Of a DNA stretch of 64,000 nucleotides, positions 11,263 through 24,014 are shown one piece after another. The translations under genes and the position numbers were made by a program. Within the stretch, counting starts at the first letter, position 1. Each line of letters starts with the position of its first letter. The notes under the pieces are model-generated. The model had not been told where the DNA came from and did not search any database. It was given only the letters and a program-made list of their open reading frames with translations. The stretch is taken from the NCBI GenBank assembly GCA_011799875.1, contig CM022300.1, forward strand, positions 239,394,807 to 239,458,806. The letters are read 5' to 3'. Origin of the DNA: Thinopyrum elongatum (lineage: Eukaryota; Streptophyta; Magnoliopsida; Poales; Poaceae).

Positions 11263-12820
11263 TGATGTTGGCTTGAACTACGTCGGTATTTTCCCAAAGA
11301 GGAAGGGATGATGCAACATAGCAACGGTAGGTATTTCCCTCAGTGATAAGACCAAGGTTATCGAACCAGTTGGAGAACCAATAACACTACGTAAACATCA
11401 CCTGCACACAAAGAACAAATACTTGCCAGAAATTGGCAAACGGACGTGAGATAAATTGTAGTAGATTGGGTAAATAGATCGCGAATAAAATAAAGTGAAG
11501 CAAAATATTTTTGGGTTTTTAGAAATATAGATCTGAAAATAAAAGTGGCAAATAAATAAATAAAAAGGCAAATAGCAAAATAGATCTGAAAATATATGAT
11601 GAGAAAATAGACCCGGGGGCCGTAGATTTCACTAGTGGCTTCTCTCGAGAAAAATAGCATACGGTGGGTAAACAAATTACTGTTGGGCAATTGATAGAAC
11701 TTCAAATAATTATGACGATATCTAGGAAATGATCATTATATAGGCATCACGTCCAAGATTAGTAGCCCGACTCCTGCCTGCATCTACTACTATTACTCCA
11801 CACATCGACCGCTATCCAGCATGCATGTAGTGTATTAAGTTCATGGAGAAACGGAGTAATGCAATAAGAACGATGACATGATCTAGACAAGATCTATTTA
11901 TGTAGAAATAGACCCCATCTTGTTATCCTTAATAGCAACGATACATACGTGTCGGTTCCCCTTCTGTCACTGGGATCAAGCACCGTAAGATCGAACCCAT
12001 CACAAAGCACCTCTTCCCATGGCAAGAAAAATCGATCTAGTTGGCCTAACTAAACCAAAGATTTGAAGAAGAAATACGAGGCTATAAGTAATCATGCATA
12101 TAAGAGATCAAAAGACTCAAATAACTTTCATGGATAAAAACATAGATCTAATCATAAACTCAAAGTTCATCGGATCCCAACAAACACACCGCAAAAAGAG
12201 TTACATCAAATAGATCTCCAAGAGACAATTGTATTGAGAATCAAAAAAGAGAGAGGAAGCCATCTAACTACTAACTACGGACCCGAAGGTCTACAATGAA
12301 CTACTCACGCATCATCGGAGAGGCACCAATGAGGATGATGAACCCCTCCGTGATGGTGTCTAGATTGGATCTGTGGTTTCTGGAACTTGCGGTGGCTGAA
12401 ATTGATTTTCGTCGACTCCCCTAGGGTTTCTGGAATATTGGGGTATTTATAGAGCAAAGAGGCGGTGCGAGAGGTGGTCGAAGTGGGCACAACCCACCTG
12501 GGCGCGCCTGGGCCCCCAGGCGCGCCCTGGTGGGTTGTGCTCCCCTCGGAGCCCCCCTCAGGTACTTTCTTGGCCTAACTTGTGTCTTCTGGTCCAGAAA
12601 AAATCACCAAAAAGTTTCGTTGCGTTTGGACTCCGTTTGGTATTGATTTCCTGCGAAGTAAAAAACAAGCAAAAACAACAACTGGCACTGGGCACTATGT
12701 CAATAGGTTAGTCCCAAAAAAATGATATAAAGTTGCTATAAAATGATTGTAAAACATCCAAGAATGATAATATAACAGCATGGAACAATCAAAAATTATA
12801 GATACGTTGGAGACGTATCA
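11263..12820 (-). repeat. Element C 3' LTR (1,558 bp)
   Basis: On the plus strand it starts TGATGTTGGCTTGAAC and ends GGAGACGTATCA. Compared with the other copy it lacks about 49 bases after AAATACTTGC (11427 region). The hairpin arms are 12485-12512 and 12515-12542; the TATA box reads on the minus strand in TATTTATAGAG near 12441. Confidence 0.93.
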
Positions 12821-15349
12821 GCATCCCCAAGCTTAATTCCTGCTCGTCCTCGAGTAGGTAAATGGTAAAAACAGAATTTTTGATGTGGAATGCTGCCTAA
12901 CATGTTCATCACATATTCTTTTCTTTGTAGCATGGACATTTGGACTTTTATATGATTCAAAGCAATAGTCTAGTTTTGACATGAAGATTTCAATACTCAA
13001 GCATATCAACAAGCAACCATGTCTTTCAAAATATCAACACTAAAGCAAGTTATCCCTAGCCCATTATGCTCAATCATTGATCCATTCATGAAACACACTC
13101 GCATATTAGCTACACCCAATGCTCAAGTACGATCATAGTGCCCCTTAGTTGGTGCTTTATAACAGAAGATGGAGACTCAAAATAAAAATTGCATGAAGTA
13201 AAAGAAAGGCCCTTCGCAGAGGGAAGTAGGGATTTGTAGAGGTGCCAGAGCTCAAAGCGAAAAAAGTAGAGGTAAAACATTTTGGGTGGCATGCTTTTCC
13301 TGTCAACGAAAACGATCGAGTAGTTCCCAATACTTTCCATGCTAGATATATTATAGGCAGTTCCCAAACAGAAAATAAAGTTTATTCCTTTTTCCACCAT
13401 ACTTTCACATTCCACGGCTAGCCGAATCCACGGGTGCCGTCCATACCAACACTTTCCAAGGAATTTATTATTTGACAACATAAAGTAAATTCATTTTTCA
13501 TTTCAGGACTGGGCATCCCTAATACCTTTGCCGCACTCTCGTGCAATGACAAGTGAATAAACACTCATCTTGAGAATAACACATCTAGCATGGAAATATA
13601 TCAGCCACCCCCTACCGTTTCATGAGCGGTACGAGCACACAAAAGAGAAATTTATTTTGAAATTAGAGATGGCACATAGAAATTTTCTTAGAACGGCACG
13701 GAAATACTGCATATAGGTAGGTATAGTGGACTCATATGGCAAAACTGGTTTAAGGATTTAGGATGCACAAGTAGTGATCATACTTAGTGCAAATGAAGGC
13801 TAGCAAAAGATTGAGAAGCATCCAATCAAGGAACAAAAAATCTCATAAGCGAGCATTAAGCATAACTAACACTGAATAATGCACCACAAGTAGGATGTAA
13901 TTTCATTGCATAACTATTGACTTTCGTGCTTGCATAGGGAATCACAAACCTTAACACCAATATTCTTACTAAAGCATAATTACTCATCAACATGACTCAC
14001 ATATTATATCAACATATCGCAAAACTATTACAAGGAATCAAGTTTATTTTGTCCAATGATCTTCATGAAAGTTTTTATTATATCCTTCTTGAATATCTAT
14101 CACTTTGGGACTAATTTTATATGTTGCTTTTGATAGCTCAAACAAATCTAAGTGAAGAACATGAGCATAAAATTTTCTTCTCTCAAAATAATTTAAGTGA
14201 AGCAAGAGAGAATTTCTAAAAAATTTACTAACTCTCAAATAAATCTAAGTGAAGCATGAGAGCATTTATTCAAAAATACGAAAGCACACCGTGCTCAAAA
14301 AGATATAAGTGAAGCACTAGAGCAATTCCATAGCTCATAAAGATTTAAGTGAAGCATAGAGAGCAATTCTAACAAGTCATAGCATAATTTTGGCTCCCTC
14401 AAATAGGTGTGTCCAGCAAGGATTCATGACTTAAAATAAAAAGAAAAACAAGCAAAGACTCATATCACACAAGACGCTCCAAGCAAAACTCATGATATGT
14501 GACGAATAAAAATATAGCTCCAAGTAAAATACCGATGGTCGTTAGAAGAAAGAGGGGATGCCACTCGGGCATCCCCAAGCTTAGTTACTTGCTTCTCTTT
14601 GGATAATGGCTTGGGGTGCCATGGGGCATCCCCAAGCTTAGGCTCTTCTTACTCCTTATTCCTTCATCCATCGTAATCTCACCCAAAACTTGAAAACTTC
14701 AATCACACAAAACTCAACAAAACCTTTGTGAGATCCATTAGTATAAGAAAACCAATCTTTACTTTAAGTACTGTAGAAAACCCATTAAAATTTTGTTCTT
14801 GCATTATATCTACTGTATTATAACTTTACCATGGCTTATAACCTCCAATACAAACCATAGATTCATCAAAATAAGCACACAATGCAAAGAAAACAGAATC
14901 TGTCAAAAATAGAACAGTCTGCAAAGATATGAATTGTTCTCATACTTCTGTAAATCGAAAAATTCTGAAAAATTAGGAAAACAGAGGCAATTTGTATATA
15001 AATCTTGTGTAACAAATTCAGAATTTTTCGTCTGTTCTGTGAATTTTCAAAATTATTTTACTGGACGAAAAAGTTTCTGTTTTTCAACAAGATCAAATCA
15101 ACTATCACCAAAGCTATCCTAAAGGCCTTACTTGGCACAAAAACTAATTAAAATACAAAAAACACAATCATAACAGTAGCATAATTGTGCAAACACCCAA
15201 GAACAGAAAGAAAAGACAAAAATAAATTTTATTCATTGGGTTGCCTCCCAACAAGCGCTATCGTTTTACGCCCTTAGCTAGGCATAATGCAAAGATCTAA
15301 GTATTGTCATCTTTAGTTTCTACTTCCTCAATCAAACACGTAGAATTCT
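12821..15349 (-). other. Element C polypurine tract (12821-12834) and non-coding internal region
   Basis: GCATCCCCAAGCTT at 12821-12834 is the reverse of AAGCTTGGGGATGC and abuts the LTR. The region 13100-13800 carries the module also found in A and D (for instance CCCTTCGCAGAGGGAAG at 13208). PPT copies recur at 14569-14582 and 14626-14639. The frame at 13110-13481 overlaps the shared module and has no recognised relative, so no gene is called. Confidence 0.65.
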
Positions 15350-16112
15350 TCAAGGATTTAGCATACAATTTTCAATAACAATACTCCTAGGAACAAGTTT
15401 GAAGAATTCATTCTTGTACGTAGGTTCTCTTATAGCTTCAACAAAATCCGGGTGAATACTAATCATCTTAAGATCTTCTTTGTTACTATTAGAAGTTGCA
15501 CCCTTGTTTTTAGTGGCTTGAGTAATCTTGCCTATTTTTACGGGGTTTTTTTTCAATAGTTTTAGCAGAAGCAAAGGCCGTGCTTAAATTGCTAAAAATT
15601 TCTTCCAACTTATCGATCCGAGAAGGGCTTTCTTCAATTCTTTCGTGAATTACGGTTCCCTTTTCTTTTAACAACTTAAAAACTTCTCCCGTTTTTGACC
15701 CAAATTTGGTAGCAAAATTATGCATCTTTTTATCCAAGTTTTCAATGTGTTCTTCGGTAAGCATTTTCTTTTCAATAGCATCTAGCCTTTCCATAACATG
15801 CTCGAGAGTTAAATTTGTTTCATTAATCATGCGAGGTGGTGATCCCACTAAATTTCCCATAGCATTAAAAGCATCAAGAGAGGGACACATCAAGAAATTT
15901 CCACTGGTAATCGTATCAAGGACGAATCTATACCAAGTGGTGATGCCCACATAAAAATAGCAAAGTAGAACAATGGTAGATTGCTTACGGATAGATCTAT
16001 TATGAGCATTGCAAATCCTATACCAAGCATCTTTTAAATTCTCCCCTCCCCTTTGTTTAAAGTTAAGGACCTCGTTCTCGGGGGTGTACGCGATAGAGGA
16101 AGAACTATCCAT
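15350..16112 (-). pseudogene. Athila-like gag remnant of element C
   Basis: The minus-strand frame from ATG 16112 encodes about 200 residues containing LNFKQRGGENLKDAWYRI and LLCYFYVGIT, the pattern of the Retrotrans_gag domain of Athila elements (about residues 14-75), then a helical Glu/Lys-rich stretch likely to form a coiled coil. At the run of eight T (15546-15553) the reading shifts into a second frame that continues to 15350. There is no zinc knuckle or protease. It would form capsid if intact; here it is short and frameshifted. The frame is the only sign of lineage inside C. Confidence 0.7.
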
Positions 16113-16303
16113 AACGACAAAAAGTGATCAACAAGATTGCACGCAAAACAGATCTGACGAGAAAATGGCGAACGAGAAAGAGGGCGAATAAAACCGCAAA
16201 TTTTTGTGAAGTGGGGGAGTGGAAACGAGAGGCAAATGGCAAATAATGTAAATTGCAAGGAGATGAGATTTGTGATTAGGAACCTGGTAGATGTTGATGA
16301 TGT

Positions 16304-16379
16304 CTCCGCGGCAACGGCGCCAGAAATGGCACGTGGACGGGGGACTATCTTGACTTGATCCTCCCCGGCAACGGCGCCA
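16304..16379 (-). other. Two primer binding sites (tRNA-Asp) in tandem in element C
   Basis: TCCCCGGCAACGGCGCCA at 16362-16379 is a perfect match to the tRNA-Asp 3' end, 11 bases from the LTR. A second copy at 16304-16321 has one mismatch (TCCGCGGCAACGGCGCCA). Both are followed by GAAAT. The duplication parallels that in element A but has a different spacing (58 against 62 bases). Confidence 0.88.
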
Positions 16380-16390
16380 GAAATTCCTTT

Positions 16391-17997
16391 TGATGTTGGC
16401 TTGAACTACGTCGGTATTTCCCCAAAGAGGAAGGGATGATGCAGCACAGAAACGGTAGGTATTTCCCTCAGTGATGAGACCAAGGTTACTGAACCAGTAG
16501 GAGAACCAAGCAACACTACATAAACATCACCTGCACACAAAGAACAAATACTTGCAACCTGACGTGTTAAAGGGGTTGTCAATCCCTTTCGGGTAACGGT
16601 ACCAGAAATTGGCAAACAGACATGAGATAAATTGTAGTAGATTGGGTAAATAGATCGCGAATAAAATAAAGTGAAGCAAAATATTTTTGGGTTTTTAGAA
16701 ATATAGATCTGAAAATAAAAGTGGCAAATAAATAAATAAAAAGGCAAATAGCAAAATAGATCTGAAAATATATGATGAGAAAATAGACCCCAGGGCCGTA
16801 GATTTCACTAGTGGCTTCTCTCGAGAAAAATAGCATATGGTGGGTAAACAAATTACTGTTGGGCAATTGATAGAACTTCAAATAATTATGACAATATCCA
16901 GGCAATGATCATTATATAGGCATCACGTCCAACATTAGTAGACCGACTCCTGCCTGCATCTACTACTATTACTCCACACATCGACCGCTATCCAGCATGC
17001 ATCTAGTGTATTAAGTTCATGGAGAAATGGAGTAATGCAATAAGAACGATGACATGATGTAGACAAGATCTATTTATGTAGAAATAGACCCCATCTTGTT
17101 ATCCTTAATAGCAACGATACATACGTGTCGGTTCCCCTTCTATCACTGCGATCAAGCACCGTAAGATCGAACCCATCACAAAGCACCTCTTCCCATGGCA
17201 AGAAAAATCGATCTAGTTGTCCTAACTAAACCAAAGATTCAAAGAAGAAATACGAGGCTATAAGTAATCATGCATATAAGAGATCAAAAGACTCAAATAA
17301 CTTTCATCGATAAAAACATAGATCTCATCATAAACTCAAAGTTCATTGGATCCCAACAAACACACCGCAAAAAGAGTTACATCAAATAGATCTCCAAGAG
17401 ACCATTGTATTGAGAATCAAAAGAGAGAGAGGAAGCCATCTAGCTACTATCTACAGACCCGAAGGTCTACAATGAACTACTCACGCATCATCGGAGAGGC
17501 ACCAATGAGGATGATGAACCCCTCCGTGATGGTGTCTAGATTGGATCTGTGGTTTGTGGAACTTGCGGCGGCTGGAATTGATTTTCGTCGACTCCCCTAG
17601 GGTTTCTGGAATATTGGGGTATTTATAGAGCAAAGAGGCGGTGCCGGAGGTGGCCGAGGTGGGCACAACCCACCTGGGCGCGCCTGGGCCCCCAGGCGTG
17701 CCCTGGTGGGTTGTGCTCCCCTTGGAGCCCCCCTCAGGTACTTTCTTGGCCCAACTTGTGTCTTCTGGTCCAGAAAAAATCACCAAAAAGTTTCGCTGCG
17801 TTTGGACTCCGTTTGGTATTGATTTCCTACGAAGTAAAAAACAAGCAAAAAACAGCAACTGGCACTGGGCACTATGTCAATAGGTTAGTCCCAAAAAAAT
17901 GATATAAAGTTGCTATAAAATGATTGTAAAACATCCAAGAATGATAATATAACAGCATGGAACAATCAAAAATTATAGATACGTTGGAGACGTATCA
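16391..17997 (-). repeat. Element C 5' LTR (1,607 bp)
   Basis: Same ends as the 11263 copy. It keeps the segment around GGGGTTGTCAATCCC (16573) that the other copy lost. Hairpin arms are 17661-17688 and 17691-17718. Its U3 is nearly identical to that of element A; its U5 is not. Confidence 0.93.
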
Positions 17998-18684
17998 GGT
18001 GTCTTTCTTTTTTATCACTAGAGAAACAACATTCTTCAATGGTTTGGTCACGTCTATCCTCACCCGAACACGAGCAAAATTTCCTTCAAAATCATGTGAT
18101 TTTGGTTCAGCATAAATAATCCCACCCACTGTAGCAGAAAGAACCTTGATCTTGGAGAAGAACCCATCTGGAAGTTCATGGATCTGCATCCACATATCTA
18201 TCTTTTTGAGCTCTATCGTCGATGGCTTAGTGTAGCCATCATAAGGAGCCAAAACCACCGCTTTTCCCTTGAATATCCACCATCCATCCTCCATCACGCG
18301 CTCCCAATCCCCAAGGCATGAAAATTGCAGTGTGTAAAGATTCTCTTATAGCAGCCTGATCTTTACTTCTTTTGCCAGATCCCAAGCAACCCTCGTGTTC
18401 TTGTAGAACCAATACTGGCTGTAGGGTTTCTCCGTGTGAACTCTTGCGATTGCCATCCACCGGGTCGCCTCTGCTTGCAATTCCTCATCCTCCACCACCA
18501 TGTCCTGTAAATCATCATCCTTTAAACTGAGTTCCTCCATCATTGCCTCCAGATCGGACACAGCCGCGCCGGATCCAGAAGCTTCATCATCCATACTTCT
18601 CTTGCCCGAGAAATTTTGAACCGCGGGCGATATTGTCCCCATCAGATCCACCACCACCACCCCCTCCGCCCGTGAGGCCAACAA
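17998..18684 (-). pseudogene. LINE ORF1-like protein, N-terminal DUF4283 part
   Basis: From ATG 18684 (or the later ATG giving MDDEASGSGAAVSDLE) the minus strand encodes an acidic leader and then a DUF4283-type domain: NLYTLQFSCLGDWERV, GGWWIF-like DGWWIFKGKAVVL, and HELPDGFFS. One in-frame TAA at 18346-18348 interrupts it before the domain. The frame runs up to the element C junction (VIKKKDT) and resumes at 11262. A GC-rich leader (18685 to about 18800) lies upstream. This is probably the start of a LINE; capture within the neighbouring CACTA element is an alternative. Confidence 0.75.
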
Positions 18685-18849
18685 GCCCCAACGATCACCG
18701 GCGGGAGGAGGATAGTGGGGTAGAGCAGTCTCTACGGTAGGACGAAGAGCGTCGCCGCCGAGAGGAGAATAAACCCTAACGAGAGGGGAGAGCGACTAGA
18801 GAGAAAAAAAGTAGTACTACTATCTCCGCCAACAAGTGATTAGGGTTAG

Positions 18850-19313
18850 CATACGGTAATGGGCTTCCATGGGCTTTTAGGACAGTGGCGGACACCTCTA
18901 CAACTTTTTTTTACCACAGGCACCTCTACAACTTTGCGACAGGCATAAGACGAAGCCCGCCACTGCCATTTGACTTATCAGTGGCAGGCCAAAACTAAAG
19001 CCCGCCAGTGCTATTTTTAGGTAGATTTTGCCACGAGATCAAAAATAATAGCGACAGGCATTTATTGCCGCCCGCCATTGTTAACTCAGCTACCAGTGGC
19101 AGGTGCAATTTTGTGCCTGCCACAGGTAACATTTGCCCCATCAGAAATATGGACACCTGTTACCAGTGATGGGCGCAAACTGCCGCCCGCCACTTGTAAG
19201 CCAATAGCAGTGGTGGGCGGATTTTGGAGCCCACCACTGTTAATAGTAGTGGCAGGTGCTAGACTGCGCCCGCCACTGATTTGAGGTCACCTATAAGCCC
19301 TTTCCCAATAGTG
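18850..19313. mobile_element. CACTA (En/Spm) transposon terminus with subterminal repeats
   Basis: The right edge reads CCCTTTCCCAATAGTG, whose reverse complement starts CACTATTGGGAAAGGG, the hallmark of a CACTA terminal repeat. Inward there are about fourteen short motifs of the form CAGTGGCAGGC or GCCCGCCACTG in both orientations between 18890 and 19280, the usual transposase-binding subterminal array. The opposite terminus was not found, so this is a truncated copy or one end of an element whose inside includes the DUF4283 sequence. Confidence 0.8.
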
Positions 19314-22300
19314 TCCATTTATTTTCGTTGTCGTCGTGTGTTTCATTTGTTTGTTGCATTCATCATCCCATCATTCGCATTGCATCAGCATCGTGCCATC
19401 TTTATTTTCAAAACTTGCATCCGTTCGTATTTGCCGGTTCTCCCCATTCTCTCAGTTGACCGTTCTGAGACCAACCACACTCGCACGCGCCCGCGGCACC
19501 TCCAAAATATTATTTTATAAGTAGGGTAAAAATGTTCTCGGAATTGGGTGAAAGTTGGAGTGCGGACTTATTTTATTGTAGATAGACCACCTTTCAAATT
19601 TTGTCGCATTCGGAGTTCGTTTGATACCCCAACGGATAACTATAGCGGCACTATAGCCGGATAAAACGTCGGACGTTTCGGTGTTCTGAAACCTATGCCG
19701 GGCTGCCCTCCTCTTCTCTCCTTTCAGCCCAACCTACCTACACAGCCCACTAGACCCAGCCTAACCCTCCCTTTGTCTGGAACCGTCCGATCTCGATCGG
19801 AGGGTCCAAAAACGGCCTCAAATCCTCCCTAACCCTAATCCCTAAGCCCCCTTGCCTATTTAAATCACCCCCTCTTCCAAATCTGGCAGCCTACCCCCTC
19901 CACCTATCTCTAGCCACCTCCCTCCTCCAAATCTGCACCGAGCCCCTCCCCCGCCACTTGTCGCCACCCAACGGGCCAACCGCTGCCCAGCCGCCGCCCG
20001 CGGCCAATCCGGGCGTGCCACATCGCCAACCCCCACCAGCTGCAGCATGGCACGTCGTGCCCTGCCCCGCTCCTAGGTGCCGCACCCCGCCCAGACCCGG
20101 AGCAGGCCCTCCAAAGCCCAAAGAGGCCCGCCTCGAGCCCGCGTGCCCCTGCCCTATCGCCCGCGCCCCGCCTCTAGCCGCTCTACACGCTCGCCTCGTC
20201 CTGCCCCGACGCAGCGCCGCCGCCAATGGTCGTCGCAGGTCCCCCGCCCCACGTAACCTCATCGATTGCTGGATCCCGCCGCCGCCTGAGCCCAAGCTCG
20301 GCTGCCGCTGCCGCTCCACCCCACCACCATCCGGATCCACGACCTCGGCAACCAAGCTCCGAGCCCGCCGCCGGAGCCATCCTCGTCTCCGTCACCTCCC
20401 ATGGCGCCTCGCGATCGCTCCTGCCACCCTGCCTCGCCACCGGGTCACCTCCTCCTCGCCGGCGCCTAGCCTCCGCCCCAGATCCACCGTCCCCAACTTC
20501 GCCGGTTTGCCCCGCCGCCACGCTGGCCTCGCCTGCGTCGCCGACACATGGGCCCGACCGCCCGCGCCCGCGTACCGGAGGGAACCAGCAGGTTCAGGCG
20601 AACCGGCCCGGTCCACCTCGAGCCACCTGACCGCCCGAACCGCGCGAACCGCTGAACTGGGCCGGCCTATTAAACCGCCCGACCCAACCAGATTCGCCCA
20701 CCGGCCCATGGGCCCAAGGTGAGCAGCTCCAGTCTATCCCTCGCCCTGAGCGTCTTTTAGTTATCCCACGTTCGTGCGAATTCTGCCAAGTCTGTAGTCC
20801 CATCATCGTTTAGGCATTTTCTATTGGCTGTAGCTGTTAATCTGTGCATCCTATGAACATGACTTATATGTGTAAATTGTTCTAATATCCGTGCTCTACA
20901 TGATGGTTCCATTTGCATTTATGTTAGGGTTCATCTACTTACTGTAATCCCTGTTGCAAAAGTGCATCCTGATGTTAGCTGCTGAAACTGTTATAACTTG
21001 CCATCTTTGTTTGAGGATTGCATCCAATCTATAGCCCATGTGCATATGATTCCTTCATGTGATTTGCTCTATATAATGTGTGCCTTGATGCCATGCCCTT
21101 GGTTGCCATGTAAGGTTGTTGTAGCATGTCTATTTATTGCTCTCAAGATGCCATCATGATAAAACTATCAACATGTTAACAACAAGTTTCATTTTGTAAA
21201 AATCATAGTAATTAATCTATGCACCATATGAATTTGTGCCAATGGAGTAAGTTGGAGATTGCCATGTCTAACGTATGCTCATGCCCTTTTCATAAATAGT
21301 AAAATTCCAATGCTTGCTGTTATGTGCATTTCAAGTCAGTATCATAATGTTGTTGTTTTGCAATCCCAGTTTCACTATCTGAGATATGCTATTTTCGGGT
21401 TACATATTGTTTTCATGATTCCCATGAACCTGTTGCTCCTATGAATATGCCATGTTGTATGTGTTGAGCTTCATGATATGTACTAGCATGATATGCCTTT
21501 TGATGCCATATTCTATCAATGTGGCATATTTGTTTCATGCCTCCAACATGCCATCATATTAACTCTGCTCATGCATATACCCAGTTTTTCACTGTGCTAA
21601 TCTGTAGCAGAACATTGCATTTTGCATAGAGCATAATAAATTAACCATGATGCTTATGAACCTGAACCCTAAAGATGTTGAAGTATGTTATCTCTACCTT
21701 AAGCGAATATCAAGTTTGTGCCCATATCGTTCCTGTAGCATGTTGAATTGCTGCTTGCAATATGCCTAGTCACCGTTTTGGGCAGATTGTTATTTAAACT
21801 TGCCTTATGTGTATGTGTTGAACCGTTGCTCCGTTTTGATTTTGTCCTATATGAAACTTGCTTAGAATTGCATGTAGTTTGATGATGTCATGTTGTATCC
21901 ATGTTGTGAGTGTTTGTGGTTGATGTTTGCATGCATTTTGCATCAATACCATCTTAAGCTTGTTTAGCTCATATCTTCTAGACCGCAGCTCCGAATTAAA
22001 TGTTCTACATATGTAACTTGATTAGAAAAATGTGTATATCATCATGGTGCATGTTAACTTGTTTAAAAACTTGAACATAATGTTTAATTCATATCAGTAT
22101 CAAATTCGAAATTTTCATATGGGGAGTTTCCGGAATTACTATGTGTTGTTTCCGGCCTCATTTAAACTTGCTTTGATGTGGGGTTCTTTCATGAATCATA
22201 TCTTGCCACGGGTAACAACATTCAACCTTGTCATGCATCATACTTGGTTGTGCATCATGTCATGTTTATGCTTGTGTGTTTACCGTGTTGCTTGCTTCTT

Positions 22301-24014
22301 TTCAGTTGTGCTTCTTCTCGATAGTTCCGGTAACGTTGCGATTGTGAGGATGCATTCAACTACATTGGATCGTCTACTTCATGGACTTGATCTTCTTCTG
22401 AGCGGGATTTTAGGCAAGATGACCATTACCTTGGATTTCACTACTATCTTTGCCTTGCTAGTTGTCTCGATGCTATCGCTATGTCATGCTACCTACCACT
22501 TGTTTGTCAAGCCTCATAGATTGACATGATAAGCCTCTAACCTTTCCACATCCCAGCAAACCGTTGTTTGGCTATGTTACAGCTTTGCTCAGCCCCTCTT
22601 ATAGCGCTGCTAGTTGTAGGTGCAGTGCAGGTTGTTCCGTGTTGGGACATGGATATCATGGGATATCACAATATCTCTTATTTAATTAATGCATCTATAT
22701 ACTTGGTAAAGGTTGGAAGGCTCGGCCTTTTGTATGGTGTTTTGTTCCACTCTTGCCACCCTAGTTTCCGTCATACCGGTGTTATGTTCCTTGATGATCG
22801 CTCCTAACACATGTGGGGTATTATGGACCACCCTGACCAATCGCTTAGGATAAGACTCTTTCAGCAAGGCCCAACTTTGGTTTTAAAAATTTGCCAACAT
22901 AATAATACTGAATTAATTAATTAACTCATAGGGGGCATGAAACCGAGGATTCTTTATTCCACATAATACAGGTGGGACAGTGCTGATGGTGCTGGTCCAA
23001 AACTAGAGCCACTTGCGGTGCCACCTGGTCGTACGTAGTGTTCATCCGGTCGTGGCCTGAGATGAGATACGTGCGGCTCCTATCGGGGTGTCGGCACGCT
23101 GAGAGGTCTTGCTGGTTTAGTTTTACCTTTGTCGAGAGGCAGGTCCACCGAGATTCGCTATCGCAAGCATCGTGTTATTTATGGTGTGAGGATGTTCCAT
23201 CGGATGCGTGTGGTAATTTATAATGGACCACTTGGAGCACCCCTTGAGGGTTAAATATTTTTGAAAGCCATGCCCACGATTATATGGCGACTTGGAGATT
23301 TATAATATCCGGTTGTAGAGAACTTGACACTAAACCCGAATTAAAATACACCAACCGCGTGCGTAACCGTGACCGTCTCTTTTTGAGGGAGTGCGAGAAG
23401 AGAACACGGTGGGGTTATGTTTGACTTGTAAGTAGTTCAGGATCACTTCTTGATCATTCTAGTTCACGACCGTTATGCGTAGTTTACTTTTCTTATTCTT
23501 GTGCTCGTAAGCTAGCCATCATACACTGCTTAGTGCTTGCTGCAACCTCACCACTTAACCATTTCATACCCATTAAGCGTTGCTACTCTTGATACCCATG
23601 ATAATGGGATTGCTGAGTCCACGTGGCTCACAGATTACTACAACAACATATGCAGGTACAGATAATGCGTTGATATGACATGAGAGCGATGCTTGCTTGT
23701 TTTGAAGTGCTTCTTCTGCTTCTTCTTTCTCATCGATCTTGGGAAAGGTTCCTGGTTGGCAGCCTGGGCTAGCAGGGTGGATGTCGGATGTGTTTTCATT
23801 TGATGTCATTCGTAGTCGGATGCTGTTCTTCTGTATGATGTTTCATGTATTCATGTGGCAATGGCGATTGTATGCCTTTGTACGTATCCCCAAAGTGTGT
23901 GGTACATGGTATGATGTAATGATATCCACCTTGCAAAGTGTGTTCAATATGCGCTTCTGTCCTTGGTGGGACCCCCGAGTTCCTCAAGGATAGGATCACA
24001 TATTGGGCATGACA
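19314..24014 (+). repeat. Very long LTR-like sequence K (LARD type), 3' end at 24014
   Basis: The right edge TATTGGGCATGACA at 24001-24014 abuts integrase sequence of element D, so an insertion boundary is clear. Leftward there is a TATA-like TATTTAAAT (19857-19865), a GC-rich leader (19870-20730), about 2 kb of AT-rich non-coding DNA rich in ATGCCAT and TTGTTTA words (20800-22540), and a tail with GATTACTACAACAACATATGCAGG. Length and style suit the 4-5 kb LTRs of Triticeae LARDs. The left limit is not established: it meets the CACTA end and no matching GACCC target repeat was found there. Frames at 19958-20722 and 22032-22529 lack any recognisable product. Confidence 0.6.
19857..19865 (+). 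promoter_or_regulatory. TATA-like box in long LTR K
   Basis: TATTTAAAT followed by a pyrimidine-rich, GC-rich leader marks a plausible transcription start for the long LTR. Position only; no test of activity. Confidence 0.4.

Larger units (their letters stand above)
11263..17997 (-). mobile_element. Element C: complete Athila-type element with two LTRs and GGTGT target duplication
   Basis: LTRs 11263-12820 and 16391-17997 flank an internal region with a polypurine tract, non-coding DNA, a gag remnant and two primer sites. The flanking bases are GGTGT at 11258-11262 and 17998-18002. It interrupts the DUF4283/zinc-knuckle frame. It lacks protease and polymerase, so it is non-autonomous. The LTRs are very similar apart from one gap of about 49 bases. 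Confidence 0.95.

Noticed and set aside
16362..16379. tRNA-Asp-like sequence as a tRNA gene
   Set aside because: Only the last 18 bases of the tRNA are present, at the primer site.
19958..20722. 254-residue plus-strand frame and overlapping GC-rich frames
   Set aside because: Pro/Arg/Ala-rich in several frames at once, lies in the GC-rich leader of long LTR K, and has no recognisable domain.
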